DNA from: Calliopum simillimum
Lineage: Eukaryota > Arthropoda > Insecta > Diptera > Lauxaniidae
Reading direction: 5' to 3'
Length of the DNA: 64,000 bases
Assembly (NCBI GenBank): GCA_951812925.1
Contig: OX638371.1
Coordinates: 113,111,124 to 113,175,123, forward strand
Shown here: positions 22,936-34,124 of the stretch, piece after piece
Position numbering within the stretch: the first letter of the stretch is position 1
Layout of the letters: the number at the start of each line of letters is the position of its first letter
Made by a program: the position numbers and the translations under genes
Notes under the pieces: generated by a model
The model's input: only the letters and a program-made list of their open reading frames with translations
Databases searched by the model: none
What the model was told of the DNA's origin: nothing

Positions 22936-23418
22936 CCCTGCAGGTTAGTGGTCTAGTTCAAGTGTAGTTCATTAACTAGTCCTCTTTCAACCAGTACTAG
23001 TCCAACTTCAATCCCGTTTTCATACAAGTAACTGTTCTTTTTTGTGTGTTGATGTCCTACAAAATTTCAATTGTACCCTTCTGCATTACGTTTACACCAG
23101 TCCGGGGCTAGTTGTGGTGTGAAGTAGTCTCTGAGCAACCAGTTTTCAACCAGTGGTTTCGTGTTTAGTCTACCTAAAGAAATATTTCTGTTTTTTTTTT
23201 TTGATTTTCTAAAAATGAATTCATTAATTTAATTTTTTTCAAAATATATTTTGATACAAACAAATTATTTCAAAAGCAAGAACGAAAATTGTTTTTTGTT
23301 TTCGTTGCTATTCAAATTTATTTGCCCTCACAAACTTCAAACTTTTACACTAGTTTCGGGCTAGTACTAACCGTAAACTAGTATTTTTTGTAGACTGTCT
23401 CATATGTTTACTGCAGGG
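22936..23418. mobile_element. Short inverted-repeat element (CCCTGCAG ends)
   Basis: The stretch starts CCCTGCAGG and ends CTGCAGGG, with TA on both outer sides (22934-22935 and 23419-23420). The motif CTAGT/ACTAG recurs many times toward both ends (22969-23005 and 23345-23390). At about 483 bp with no coding capacity, it is a MITE. The superfamily is uncertain because the terminal repeat is short. Confidence 0.5.
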
Positions 23419-23420
23419 TA

Positions 23421-24779
23421 ACAACAAAAAGACCTGATTCTAACAAAAACTTCAGGTCAGTAGCAAACTTACAGAAAAATTTATGATATGGTGACTCTTG
23501 GAAGTTGCATTTTTGCGAGAAAAAGAGAGAGCGTAAAACTACTTTTGTTACTAATTTAGCATTTTGTTATATACTCTACAACTACTTAGAGTATATGCAC
23601 TGAACTGAATCAAATCAAACAAGACAGGTCTGTGCAGTATTTGGTTTTCTTCTTTCATATTTAGTAATCTCAAGACATTTTCTAGTGACACTGAACTGAA
23701 GTATTTGATAAATATAAAGCAGGTACATAGACATAGCATCTCTCGAAACGAAATGTCTCAAAACTCCAACAACACGCCTTGTGTAGATCTCTAGTCTGAA
23801 TTTGAGGTTATTTTCTTCAAGTTTTTCGCATAACTAAAGTGTTTTTTTAGTTTCATTTGTGAGCGATTTAACAAAAAAAGATACTTTTGTATTTCTTTAT
23901 TTAATAAACTTAAAAATAAACCATCGATTCCAAGAAAAAAATATTTTTTAAAAGATTTAAATGTTTTGTACATTTAATTTCCATTACTTTATTCTTTTTG
24001 TGTTTTCTATTAAAAAGTACATTAAAACTCATGAAATCATCATCATTGTCATCGTTATCATTATCGTCATAACTAAAAAGCTTCTCGATAATTTTGTCTC
24101 AATGGAGTTAAAGCCAATTTTTCATGCTTTTTTTCTTTGCCAATGGCCATAAGCTTGTTTAACTTTCAAGCATCTCCAGGGTAACATTTTTGTAAAAGTT
24201 TTACAGTATGCTGCTTTTCATTGTTTCAATGTTTTTTGTTGTTGTTTTTTCTTTTAACGGCCAAAAACAACAACAACAACAATTAAAGTAATAACAGCGC
24301 TGCACAACAAAGAGCATCGCTAACGATTGTGGGATGCTGCCATTTTATTTTCATTAATATTTGATAAGATGGCAAAACGTATTTTGTTTTTTTCTTCTTC
24401 TGTTTCTTGTCAGTATCAATTTCACTACTTTTCCCCAGATTTTTGGCTTTACGTATCTTGAGGTTTTTTTTTTCAAACAAAACAAAACAAAACTTGAGCC
24501 CCACGAGCGTAAATTTACATTTAGGCTTTGCCAGTGAAATCTTTTTGACAGTTTGTTTGCTATTTGGAATATAAATATTTCTTTAAAGTCTGAATTTGTT
24601 AGTTCAATTTTTGTCTTCGAAATACACATGGGAAGTTAAGATACCTAAGATGTTTATATTTTGGTTTTTATAAACCAAATATTACTTAAATTGCAACTTT
24701 TCATTTAATGGCTCATGGACCATTTTGTTTGCATTAAGGATATACTTATAACTTTGTTTAAGTCTTTCACAAATCAAAA
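23421..24779. other. Unassigned
   Basis: No gene is recognised. There is an ATCATCATTGTCATCGTTAT patch at 24033-24070, a CAACAACAACAACAACAAT run near 24266-24284, and AT-rich DNA elsewhere. Confidence 0.3.
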
Positions 24780-25134
24780 CTAGTCGTTCCTTTTTAATGC
24801 AACCGAAAATTCTTTCTGCAGCTCATATTTACAGTCACATTGTTTTATCTCTCTAAATAAAACCTTAAAAATTTTATTTGCAAAATTTTTCGGTAGATTT
24901 GTGGTCAGTTTAGTTTCAAATTTACAGTTTATTTGTCTGTTGACACTTTCATTTTTGACTGACTCCATGCAGTTGACCATGATATGTAGGAATATGATGC
25001 TGACACAGCCTCGGGTTATGTCTGTTACATTGTCACTTATGCACTCACACTTTGTCCAGCAGAATGGAAGGACATATTTGCCATTCACTTTTATGCCAAA
25101 CTTGAAATTTTTACCATAAATTTTGATATTTGAT
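24780..25134 (-). CDS. Candidate Cys-rich terminal exon, unrecognised product
   Basis: On the minus strand a strong acceptor (TTCTTTGTTCCTTTGTATTG then TCATAG) is followed by about 118 open codons ending in TAG at 24780-24782. The peptide has eight cysteines: CWTKCEC, then TRGC, VNC, INC and QCDC. It also has charged and aromatic segments (GKNFKFGIKVNGKYVLPF at the start; ELQKEFSVALKRND at the end). Codons such as CTG, GTC, ATC and AAC are used more than in the flanks. It looks like the last exon of a secreted Cys-rich protein. The signal-peptide exon was not found upstream, so this is an inference. It could be a decayed gene or a chance frame. Confidence 0.38.
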
Positions 25135-25843
25135 CTATGACAATACAAAGGAACAAAGAAATGTCTGGAAATATTGTAATCAAATATGAATATAAATTGA
25201 ATCTGTCATTTTTAAAAGGGGACGTGGTACTGAAATCAGCAGTTTACACAAAACTTTGTTGAAATTATTTTGTATGGCGCTTCTTTGACTCAAAACTAAC
25301 AACTTTTTCGTATTTTTGACCTAGGTTGTCCCGCCCATTTTTTTCTGCCGATATTTTTCGGTTACGAAAAAAGTGTATAAGTCAAAAAATGCTTAGCATC
25401 GTTCAAGAAATAAATGTGAGTTTTTCAGAATATTTTTGGGACATTTTATAATTTTTAAAAAAAAAAAAATTTGGACCCCCAACCAAATTGTCTTTAGAAA
25501 AATTATGCAACCAAAAAGTGAAGCCCGGATCTGAAAAAAGCAGAAAGTTGGAAAAAGGCTTTAAGTGAAACGATGGAAGTCACAACATGAGGATTATCAA
25601 TATCATAAATTAGATTGAAGAATAAAAACAATTGGTTTTACCGGAACAGGTGAAAAACATATTCAAGAAAACTTTAGAATATTGAACTATGTATAAGTTG
25701 TACATATAACACTCTTACGGCTTTTAACGTTTCTAATTTTTAAAAATGCACCTTCAGCTTATTGCATAAAGTAAAACTTTCACTCCAGTTTTTGGAAGTA
25801 TGGAATCTATAAACTCCATAATAAAAATTATTTCTATTACCAA
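25135..25843. other. Unassigned repeat-like stretch
   Basis: The stretch contains GGGGACGTGGTACTG near 25218 and TGTCCCGCCCATTTTTTTC near 25327, phrases typical of fly dispersed repeats. No ends or genes are visible. Confidence 0.3.
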
Positions 25844-26318
25844 AATTGAGGAGTGGCCGTACCAAAGCGACTAAGTACCATTTTAATAGTTTTGAGTTAT
25901 TAATAAAACAATGAATATTTCAGAATTTTTTAAAAATGTTTATAATGTTATTATTTCATAGCTTATAAAATACAACGGAAAATTAATTCATAACATAATT
26001 TGCAATATTAAATGGATAGATTATTTAAATAACAATTATTTTAGAAAGGGCATAAGTACCTTGCTTTTGTTCTGTTGAAAAGGCGTAAGTACCAAGTTTT
26101 ACGTCCACTTAAAATACATAAAACTTTCTAAATAAAACTATTCTAGACATGGCAACGCTATTCGCGATCTATTATTTAATTTATTTTTTATTATACAATA
26201 TTTGATGGCACTTTTTTTTGTAGAATCGTTGATAATAGTCCATAGAACGTTTTGACATTAAAAACAACGAATGTCAAATTTTGGCACTTAGGCCCTTTGG
26301 TACGGCCACTCCTCAATT
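25844..26318. mobile_element. Inverted-repeat element with GAGGAGTGGCCGTACC ends
   Basis: The left end AATTGAGGAGTGGCCGTACC (25845) and right end GGTACGGCCACTCCTCAATT (26318) are exact inverse copies, and the match continues more weakly for about 15 bases (AAGTACC/GGCACTT). AAGTACC-type motifs recur at about 25884, 26055 and 26088. About 475 bp, non-coding. The target duplication is unclear because AATT is self-complementary. Confidence 0.7.
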
Positions 26319-26537
26319 GTTTCTTTACCAAATAATGTAAGAGAAAAATTACAAAATGTACATTTATGCTTCAAGAAAATATGTAATTGAAAATATTTTA
26401 TGTAATTTGTATTTTTTTATTATGGAATTTATACCGCGTAAGTATCAATATCATTTTTCAATTCCAAAATATTTATTCAAGAATTGTGTAAAATTGGTTT
26501 ATAAAGCACAATATGATTTTTATATAAAATAGTTTAA

Positions 26538-27465
26538 CCCTTTCAGGACCGTAAGGAATTTGGAGCTTATGCAACCATGTTAGCTATTTATAATGGTCTA
26601 TTGAGCGTCCAGAATCATATTTTAAAATAAAAATTCAAAAAATTTTAACGGTTTTGCTGGAATTTTCTGAGACATATGTGTCCCTATGGTCGTTAAGGGT
26701 AACTTTTTCCTCATACATTTTTATATGGGGTAAATATGCCCTTATTTCAAAGGGTGATAACTCGGAAAGTAAGGGTCCAATTGAAAAAATTTATAGGTAT
26801 GGTTTGATAAGTAAGATTGGAGCTATTTGATGTTATCAAAAGAATTAAAATAAACCATCTCCTGGAACTACACCACAAGATTGAAGACAGCGCTTTCTCA
26901 GTTTCAAGCACGGATATCTCGAAATCTTGAAGTATAAGAGCAATTCTGGCCTCGGATTCGAATTCAGTGTCAAAAAGTACGTTACAGTACATATGTCTAC
27001 TAACAGGTACATTCAATTTTTTTATTTTGATTGCCTGTGAAATTGGTAAAATTGTAGTACAAACGTGTGTTGAAAAGTTACCCTTTACGACCATAGGGAC
27101 ACCGGTGTCCCATTTTGAATTTTATGATTTATCAATGTACTAAACTTAAACAATGGTTCAATTAATATATAAAACAACAATTTATTTACATGTCAACAAT
27201 TATTTCACACTATAATATGATTAAAAACAATTAAATAACTATTAATTCTGCTGTAAAGTATAGCAATAGTTCACCACACAAACTGTCACATTAGAATGAT
27301 CATACAAAAATAACGATGCATCTGATGGTGTTGCCAGATTTAATAGGAATAAAGGAAGCGTTTAGGATCTGATAAGTATCAAAATTACATATATCGGTTT
27401 CTTTCCTATTTAAATATAATTTATTTTTGTCTTGGGACACATATGTCCCTATGGTCCTGAAAGGG
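26538..27465. mobile_element. piggyBac-like non-autonomous element (928 bp)
   Basis: The ends CCCTTTCAGGACC and GGTCCTGAAAGGG are perfect 13-bp inverse copies with TTAA directly outside (26534-26537 and 27466-27469). Subterminal blocks are also inverted: TGTCCCTATGGTCGTTAAGGG near 26683 and its counterpart near 27090, plus GACACATATGTCCCTATGG near 27435. The 115-codon minus frame inside (26747-27094) has no transposase motif. Confidence 0.8.
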
Positions 27466-27578
27466 TTAAAATACTTTCATATGAACTGTTATATAAAATT
27501 TATACAAAAATAGTACAAAAGATGTTTGTATGGTGATACGTATGCTATTAAATTAAAACCAAAAAAGTGTAAATTGTA

Positions 27579-28507
27579 GGGGAATGTCGTATAGGTTGGT
27601 TTTGTTTTTGGTCAATGGTTTTGAAACGGATGAAAAAATTGTTAATTTAAATAAACCAATTAAAAAGTATGGTTACAACTTTTTTATAAAAAGTTATTTG
27701 ACATCGTGATGAATTCAAAAGTTATAGCCATTTTAATGAAGACAACTTTGTTTGCCGAAAAACAATTTACCAGCTTTAACAATGCACCGTCATCAATGGT
27801 TGAAATGACCTTAATTTTATCATTCACTTTTTGGGTATACCTCGCCAAACTGCTTTTTGGGATTTTAAAAGCTTTTCTGGTGGATCGAATGCCTTAGCCA
27901 ATTTTATTTCTTTGATCTCTGCGACCAATGCATTGAAATCGGTAAGTCCACGATCGGTTTTTCGTGCGTTAGTGAACTTGCCAAACTCATGGCACATAAA
28001 TGCGTCACAATCTTCAAAAATTCATTAATAAATGCATTCATCAAATATTGTAAAAATATAATTTATATGGTATCGCAATGCCTTGGAATAAAAAAAAAGT
28101 GCTGTCCCAACTTATACGGCATGAGTGTCCCAACCTTTACAAAGTTGCCATTTCGTGAAAGCCCAAAAATAATATTTGCCACAACAATACATTTCAATTA
28201 TTCTTTCACGGAATGAAAATACACTGAATACAGGATACATTGAACACACTTACATGAGACAATTGGTTTAAATTCGACAAATTACGAACACGCAGAAACC
28301 ATCGAAAATATCTTTTTGATATGACAATTTAATCTTTTTTTGGAATGGGTATAATCAACAAAAGTTCTTCGATCTTTTGCACATGAAACGTTAGGTTATA
28401 AATAGACTTTACTTCGACAGTCGAAACATAGGTGCTGCCAGTATCGAAAATTCAAGAAAATCGGCTGTCCCAACTTATACGGCGTCCCAACCTATACGAC
28501 ATTCCCC
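27579..28507. mobile_element. TA-flanked element with perfect 21-bp terminal repeats
   Basis: The left end GGGGAATGTCGTATAGGTTG and the right end are exact inverses over 21 bases. TA flanks both sides (27577-27578 and 28508-28509). The terminal motif is iterated: GTCCCAACTTATACGGC at 28104-28120 and 28467-28483, paired with GTCCCAACC-type copies at 28127-28140 and 28484-28500. A minus-strand open stretch of about 67 codons (28027-27824; CDAFMCHEFGKF, then EIKEIKLAKAFDPPEKLL) may be a remnant of its gene, which I do not recognise. Confidence 0.75.
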
Positions 28508-28509
28508 TA

Positions 28510-30120
28510 TCAATACTTTATTTGTATGAATTTTATACGAACAAGTATAATAGGTTGGTATACCAAGTTGTAGCATAGATTTTATACCAAATTTGGTGTA
28601 GATTTGTATTCATTCCGGTTTGGTTTGAATTTTATACCCAAACAATTTGCTGTGTAGACAAAAACAATCGTTATAAAATCAAAGCCCGTAAAAAATCATA
28701 AAATTCATCTTTATAAAGATTACCTCAAATTATTGAAATTGAAGAAGTTACAGCGAGAGTCTAAAACGTCAGTGCAAAATATGAAAAAACGGAAATGAAT
28801 AAATTGGAAATCGACCGCTAAAACTATGAAATATTTTTTTTTTTTTTATTGAGAAATAATTTGTGTGTGAAGTCCTTTCTCTTACTTAGTAATTAATAGG
28901 TTAAAAAACTTGTCTTTTAATATGAAAATCTATCAAATATTAATTTTAGGCGAATTTTTCTTGTTTTTCGTTTCAATTTTATTCATTTATAAAAAGAGAA
29001 TTGCAAGATTTATTTACTAAAATGTGTCCCTTAACTCATGCGCTCGCAATATATCACAAAATTTTAGAAATTGCAAAACGCCGATTCAGCTCGTAGTTCC
29101 TCAAATGGCCATTTCACTTTCTTTCTTAGCTCGGTTTTTTTTTTTTTTCTTTTTTTGATGGTTTCGGTTACCAGCAATTCCATCAAAATAATTTATTACC
29201 TACTATTCACCAAAATAACCACAACAATAACAACAACAACAATGCACCAAAAATACATCAACCCAGCAATGAACATAAATAAGTTTGCTGCTTCAGTTTT
29301 TTTGTATCATCTTCCTGCCATTGAAGCAACATCTTCGTGCGCATCCTTTTTTGTATCCTTTCTTGTGTTTTTTTCTCTTTTTTTTTTGTTTTGCTTAAAC
29401 TCATTTCTTTTTTTATGAGAAAGAAAATTTATTGCATGTCCTTTTTATGAGGCGTAATATGCATTTTAATTTTAGCAGAGTAGCAACACACACACACACA
29501 TTGCCACAACTACCAACATCACCACCACCACTACTTTTATATGTAAGCGCTTGAGAGGATAAAACGGAAACTTTCGCTTTCAGATTTGCGTTGAACCGCA
29601 ATGGTTTGGTGGTCCAGTCATTCGCTCACTAGACCAGTACGCACTTTCAGAGTAGCGGGGTAAAAAAAGAATTCATTGTCCGTGAAAGTAAGGCAACTGA
29701 ATGAATGACTGAGTGAATGAATGAAGGCCTCAACCGACACACACACACACACACACATATTAAATGAAATAACATAATAAAATATAAATAAAAAACGGAA
29801 ACAGCAACTGAAACAATTTATTAACAATGCATATGCGTTTAATGTGATAAATCAATTTAATGAGAAAATCACTGGCTATAAATTTATTTGGCTATCAGAT
29901 TAATCACATTAAGCTTTGTATGTGTGTGTATGTATTCTATATATGTATGTATGTGGCAGCACATGGACTTAACTTGATGTTGACAGTAGCTTAACTTGCT
30001 GACTAGATAAACATGCAGCATAAATATGATACTCGTAACTGGCACTTAGAACATTAGCAAAGTCACTTCTTTTTGGAAAATGAAGATGGTAGCGAACCAA
30101 TTAAATCCGTTTGGAAATTT
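28510..30120. other. Unassigned; CA microsatellites
   Basis: (CA)n lies at 29488-29500 and 29739-29756, and poly-T near 28833-28848 and 29133-29152. No gene is recognised. Lys/Phe-rich frames here are chance products of composition. Confidence 0.4.
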
Positions 30121-30310
30121 CGTAGACCTTGACTAAAAGAAAATTTCCCAATTCAGGAGTCAAAAAATTCTAAAACATCAAAAACAACATTAATAGTGAG
30201 TTAAGAAGCATCAGAAAAGCTATTTAGAATTTTTCGGAATCTGAATTGGGAAATTTTCTTTTAGTCAATGTCTATGAAATATGTATTCAAAAAATGCCTA
30301 AAATCATGCA
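30121..30310. mobile_element. Hairpin MITE, copy 1
   Basis: A perfect 28-bp inverted repeat (30129-30156 against 30241-30268; core ACTAAAAGAAAATTTCCC) encloses about 85 bases. The right flank (AAAAAATGCCTAAAATCATG) matches copy 2 at 58061-58281. The left outer arm is missing here. Confidence 0.75.
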
Positions 30311-30708
30311 ATAAAAAGTTTGACATTCTGGCGTCTGTAATGTGCATTAGAGTTGCCGTCTGTCTGGGTCATTAGTAAGTTTGCTATCTCGACATTTAAT
30401 ATCACTGTGCAACATTTTTGGGGTCATCCATCCAATCCAAACAACTTTTTTATTGCTGTTCCATGTCCATGTCCTTCCACCCAAATATTTAAATTTTTTT
30501 AAAAATGATACTTAACATGGTCATCAAATTTAAATTTTTTAAAAGGTAATAAACTAGCACCAACTTAGCGAACTTTTGTTAGTCCCTTCGTATTGTATCT
30601 TTTTACCTCATTCTAAATTCACCTTCGGTTTGTCAATTTGATTAATATCTGAGTAAATCTTCCAAAAATGTACCCAAACATGCCTTTATTTGTCCCCCCA
30701 CCTATTTT
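30311..30708. other. Unassigned
   Basis: I see nothing assignable in this AT-rich stretch. Confidence 0.3.
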
Positions 30709-31481
30709 TATACCCTACACCCAGGGTATATCCACTTTGTCCTTCCGTTCGTAACGCAGAGAAGGAGGCGTGGCAGATATAGAAAAGTATATATATTCTT
30801 GATCAGTGTCACCTCCTGAGTCGATATAGCCATGTCCGTCTGTCTGGCTGGCTGGCTGGGTGGCTGGCTGTTTGTTGAAATACACTTTTTGGGAAAACTG
30901 AGCAAGATAATTCAATGAAATTTGGTACACTGCCTCCGTCGTCAAAGTTAGCTAGGGGGATTGAAAATGAGCGAAATCGGTCAACAGACACGCCTACCGC
31001 CCATACAAAAATTATATTCAAAATGCAATTTTAGGAGTATTTTTCACGACAATGCAACCACAATACACATATGTACTACAAATTGTAAGCGCAAGCTCTG
31101 ATAAAAAACTGAGCGAATTTGGACAAGAGGGCGTGGCACCTCCCATGCAAGCAAAAGCTTCAAAACGCTATACTGAAAGCGTTTTTTGAGATATTCGAAC
31201 CAACTTCGACTCAGACACTAAAAATTATAAATGAAAGCTCTCAGCAAAAATTGGTTGAAATCGTAAAAGGGGGCGTGGCACCTCCCATATAAGCAAAAGT
31301 TTCAAAATGCTATACTGAAAAAGTTTTTTGAGATAATCCAACTAAATTTCACTCTGACACTAAAAACTATAAATGCAAGCTCTGAACAAAAACTGGGTGT
31401 ACTCGGACAAGAGGGCGTGGCACCTCTCATATAAGCAAAATTTTCAAATTTGGCCAGGCCAAAATTTACACCCTTACTAGT
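30709..31481 (+). mobile_element. DINE-1-like (Helentron-associated) element, complete
   Basis: The 5' module carries phrases shared, from memory, with the Drosophila DINE-1/INE-1 consensus: TATACCCT...AGGGTATA, TTCGTAACGCAGAGAAGGAG, TATATATATTCTTGATCAG and GAGTCGATATAGCCATGTCC followed by GTCTGTCTGGCTGG. Three ~141-bp central tandem units follow, with GGGCGTGGCACCTC at about 31129, 31271 and 31413. The 3' end has the hairpin TTTGGCCAGGCCAAA and then CCTTACTAG. No Rep/helicase is present, so it would depend on an autonomous partner. Confidence 0.8.
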
Positions 31482-31559
31482 TTTTATTTTTTTATTACTT
31501 GTAGGTATAAAATATAATGACCTTAACTTTTGGAACATTTTTTTAAAACTGAACATAAA

Positions 31560-32000
31560 CTTTCAGGGTTGCCATATGATTTTTTTTACAAATTTTGCTT
31601 TAACAATATATTTAAAAAATTGAAATAAAATTTTAGTCTCAAAACGCTTAAATAAACTTAAGAAAAATCCAACATAAATTTATAGGGTTACCAGGTGGAT
31701 GCTTTCAAAAATTTATTTTAAACCTTCCTTTTTTTGTACTTTCGCCAATATAATTTCACACTAAAAAATAATTGTTTATATCGTTAAAAATTTATCGACG
31801 CTTAAATCGTTAAAAACTCATCAAATTAAAATTTGGCTTAAACAAAACTAACAAATAATAGTCGGATGGCAGCCCTGAAAATTTTTAGACAATTTCAGAA
31901 AAGGTTATCTGACCGGTTCTCAAAAGAAAAATTTGATTTAATCAAAAAAATAAGAATTATTTAAGATTTTCGAAAAAAACAAGGTGGCAACCCTAAAAAT
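31560..32000. repeat. Inverted pair of ~118-bp tandem units
   Basis: AGGGTTGCCA (31565) and AGGGTTACCA (31684) face TGGCAGCCCT (31867) and TGGCAACCCT (31985). The spacing is about 118 bases on each side. The arrangement is a loose palindrome of repeat units, without detectable ends. Confidence 0.5.
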
Positions 32001-32104
32001 GTATGCTGGATTTTTGAAAAGTTTTATGAAGTGTTTTAAGGCTAAATTTAATTTTTTATTTTTTAAGTAGATAGTTTTAGCAAAACGAACAAAAAACAAG
32101 GTGG

Positions 32105-32176
32105 TTACTAAACGGAGAACGACAAAATATTGCAAAAAACGACGGAGAATGACTAAACGGAGAATGACGAAATGTT
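32105..32176. repeat. Short AACGGAGAA(C/T)GA repeat
   Basis: AACGGAGAACGACAAAAT, GACGGAGAATGACT and AACGGAGAATGACGAAAT occur within 72 bases. This is a decayed short tandem repeat. Confidence 0.5.
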
Positions 32177-32179
32177 TCA

Positions 32180-34124
32180 AAAACAATGAAAATAGCTATT
32201 CTTTAAAAGAAAGTTGAAATTGGTTCAGTGATTTTAATAATATAATATGATTTTATTTGCTATTACGAAAATTTTTAATGTGAGAATGAATTATTCAACA
32301 ATTTCTGCTCACACTCCCAAACTCACATAGATGCTATTTAATCGTGTAAACGTGCTGTTACATTTTTTACATGGAAAGTAATGTAACTTTGGTGCAAAAT
32401 AGTTTTCGTGTTACAAAAAAAAACACGACACGCCCACCTTTTTGACTTTGACAAAAGCGATGCAAATGTTGTAAAAGCTACATGCAACATAGTAAATACA
32501 AGTGCCACGCCTACAATGTGTATGCCACTTTTCAAAAGTACTTTCATATAAAAAAGAAAACATTACAATTTTCATTCCCTGGCGTAGCTGTTGATGACAA
32601 AACTTTAAGCAGACCACAAAAGTGCCCTCTAACAACGTCATGTTTGACGGCATGGGCAGCAACTCATGATAATCGTCAGATGTATCCTACCTACATAATG
32701 ATGTTCATACAAAAAAACTGGACAAAATGGCGTTTTGTTTGTGAGCGCTAACAACAACAAAGAGCCAACAACAACTGGAAATAAAGGACATTTGCAACAG
32801 AAGTAACAGCGCAAGTTTCATTTAAACGCTGGCAACGGGTTATAGGGTTATCTTTCGGCTAAACATTGCACTCAAAGCCTGGACTTTTGTGTATTTTGTG
32901 AGAAAACAAAAGTTTCTTTTTTTCTTTTTTCTGGCAAAAAACTCTGCCTAAAGTTTGCGCTTTGTCGCTTCTGCTTTTTTTCTTTTGTTGTTGTTGTTGT
33001 TGGTTAACTTATAAAATTTACAATGAGTTTATTAAAATCATTTTGGAAAAGTTTGCGCAAAGTGGCTACAGCGAAGAAGAATTTTCTGTTTTTGCTTCTT
33101 CTGGTGTTGATGTGTAAAGTGGAAATTTCGTATTTAAATTACAAGCGCCATTTGAGTAGATTTTAAATTTTTCATTTAATTTTGGTCTCAATTTTTTTCA
33201 TTCTGAGAGTTTATATCTTCAGAAGTTCTATCACTGTTTCAGCCTTTGCTAATTATTATAAGTTTTTTCAGTTTTTTCTGATTTTTGGATTAATGATTTC
33301 CTGGGATTTAAATGAATATTTCTCTCGACAGATTCCACATTGCCGCTGTTTGGCAAATTTCACTCGCCAGGGCTTTTTTATGATCTCAGTGAAGTATAGG
33401 CTTGCAAGAGTGTACCATGTCCTTAGTACTATATATGCCTCAAGCAAGAAGTTACAAAAAGTTACATTTCTAGTGATTGGATATTTTAAGTTCGTATGGA
33501 AAATTTCCTATTTCCAAAACATTCCAAATTATTTCCTTGATTATGCCATTGAAAATGGTAAAGAAGTCAAGAAGGCATATTTTGAGTCTAGATTGGTTTG
33601 CGCATATAGCGAAAAGTATGAAGACTCATTTGTCTTACGAAAGCTACGTTATCATTGATTCTTGCGGTGAAAGGTAAGATATTTCAACACAGTTATTGAC
33701 AAAAACGTGTGTTTTATAACCTATAACGAAGAGTAGTATTTTTCGAGTTTTTATGTCGAAATGTCGGACGTGTTCCATGCTTTTTATTTATTTATTATTT
33801 TAGTGCTAATAAGAGTGAATCATTTGACATAAGCACTATGCAAATTTTGTTTTGCAAATATAAGAATTAATATACAATTATTTTGATTTCATTTAATATT
33901 AGGTTTGATACTAAAATTATATATTAAAAATAATAAAAAAGATTATATCCTAAAATTTATTGAGACTAAAGAACTTTCGAACTTATGTCGAAAAGTGGGA
34001 TATCTTAACATTTTTGACGAAAACTACGAAAAAAGAAGGATGACTCTTTATAGATCTTATAGTAAATAATAATTCTCGAGAACTTATTCTCTTACTCACT
34101 TGCTTGCTTGTCAGAACACAAATT
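32180..34124. other. Unassigned ~1.9 kb
   Basis: No gene is recognised. A 158-codon open stretch at 33182-33658 (+) begins on TTG, is Phe/Tyr-rich and has no domain. GTTGTTGTTGTTG occurs near 32985. Confidence 0.35.

Noticed and set aside
26747..27094. 115-codon minus frame inside the TTAA element
   Set aside because: It has no piggyBac catalytic motifs and overlaps inverted subterminal repeats.
33182..33658. 158-codon plus-strand frame, membrane-like
   Set aside because: It starts on TTG, is very Phe/Tyr-rich as expected from T-rich DNA, and shows no domain or convincing splice site.
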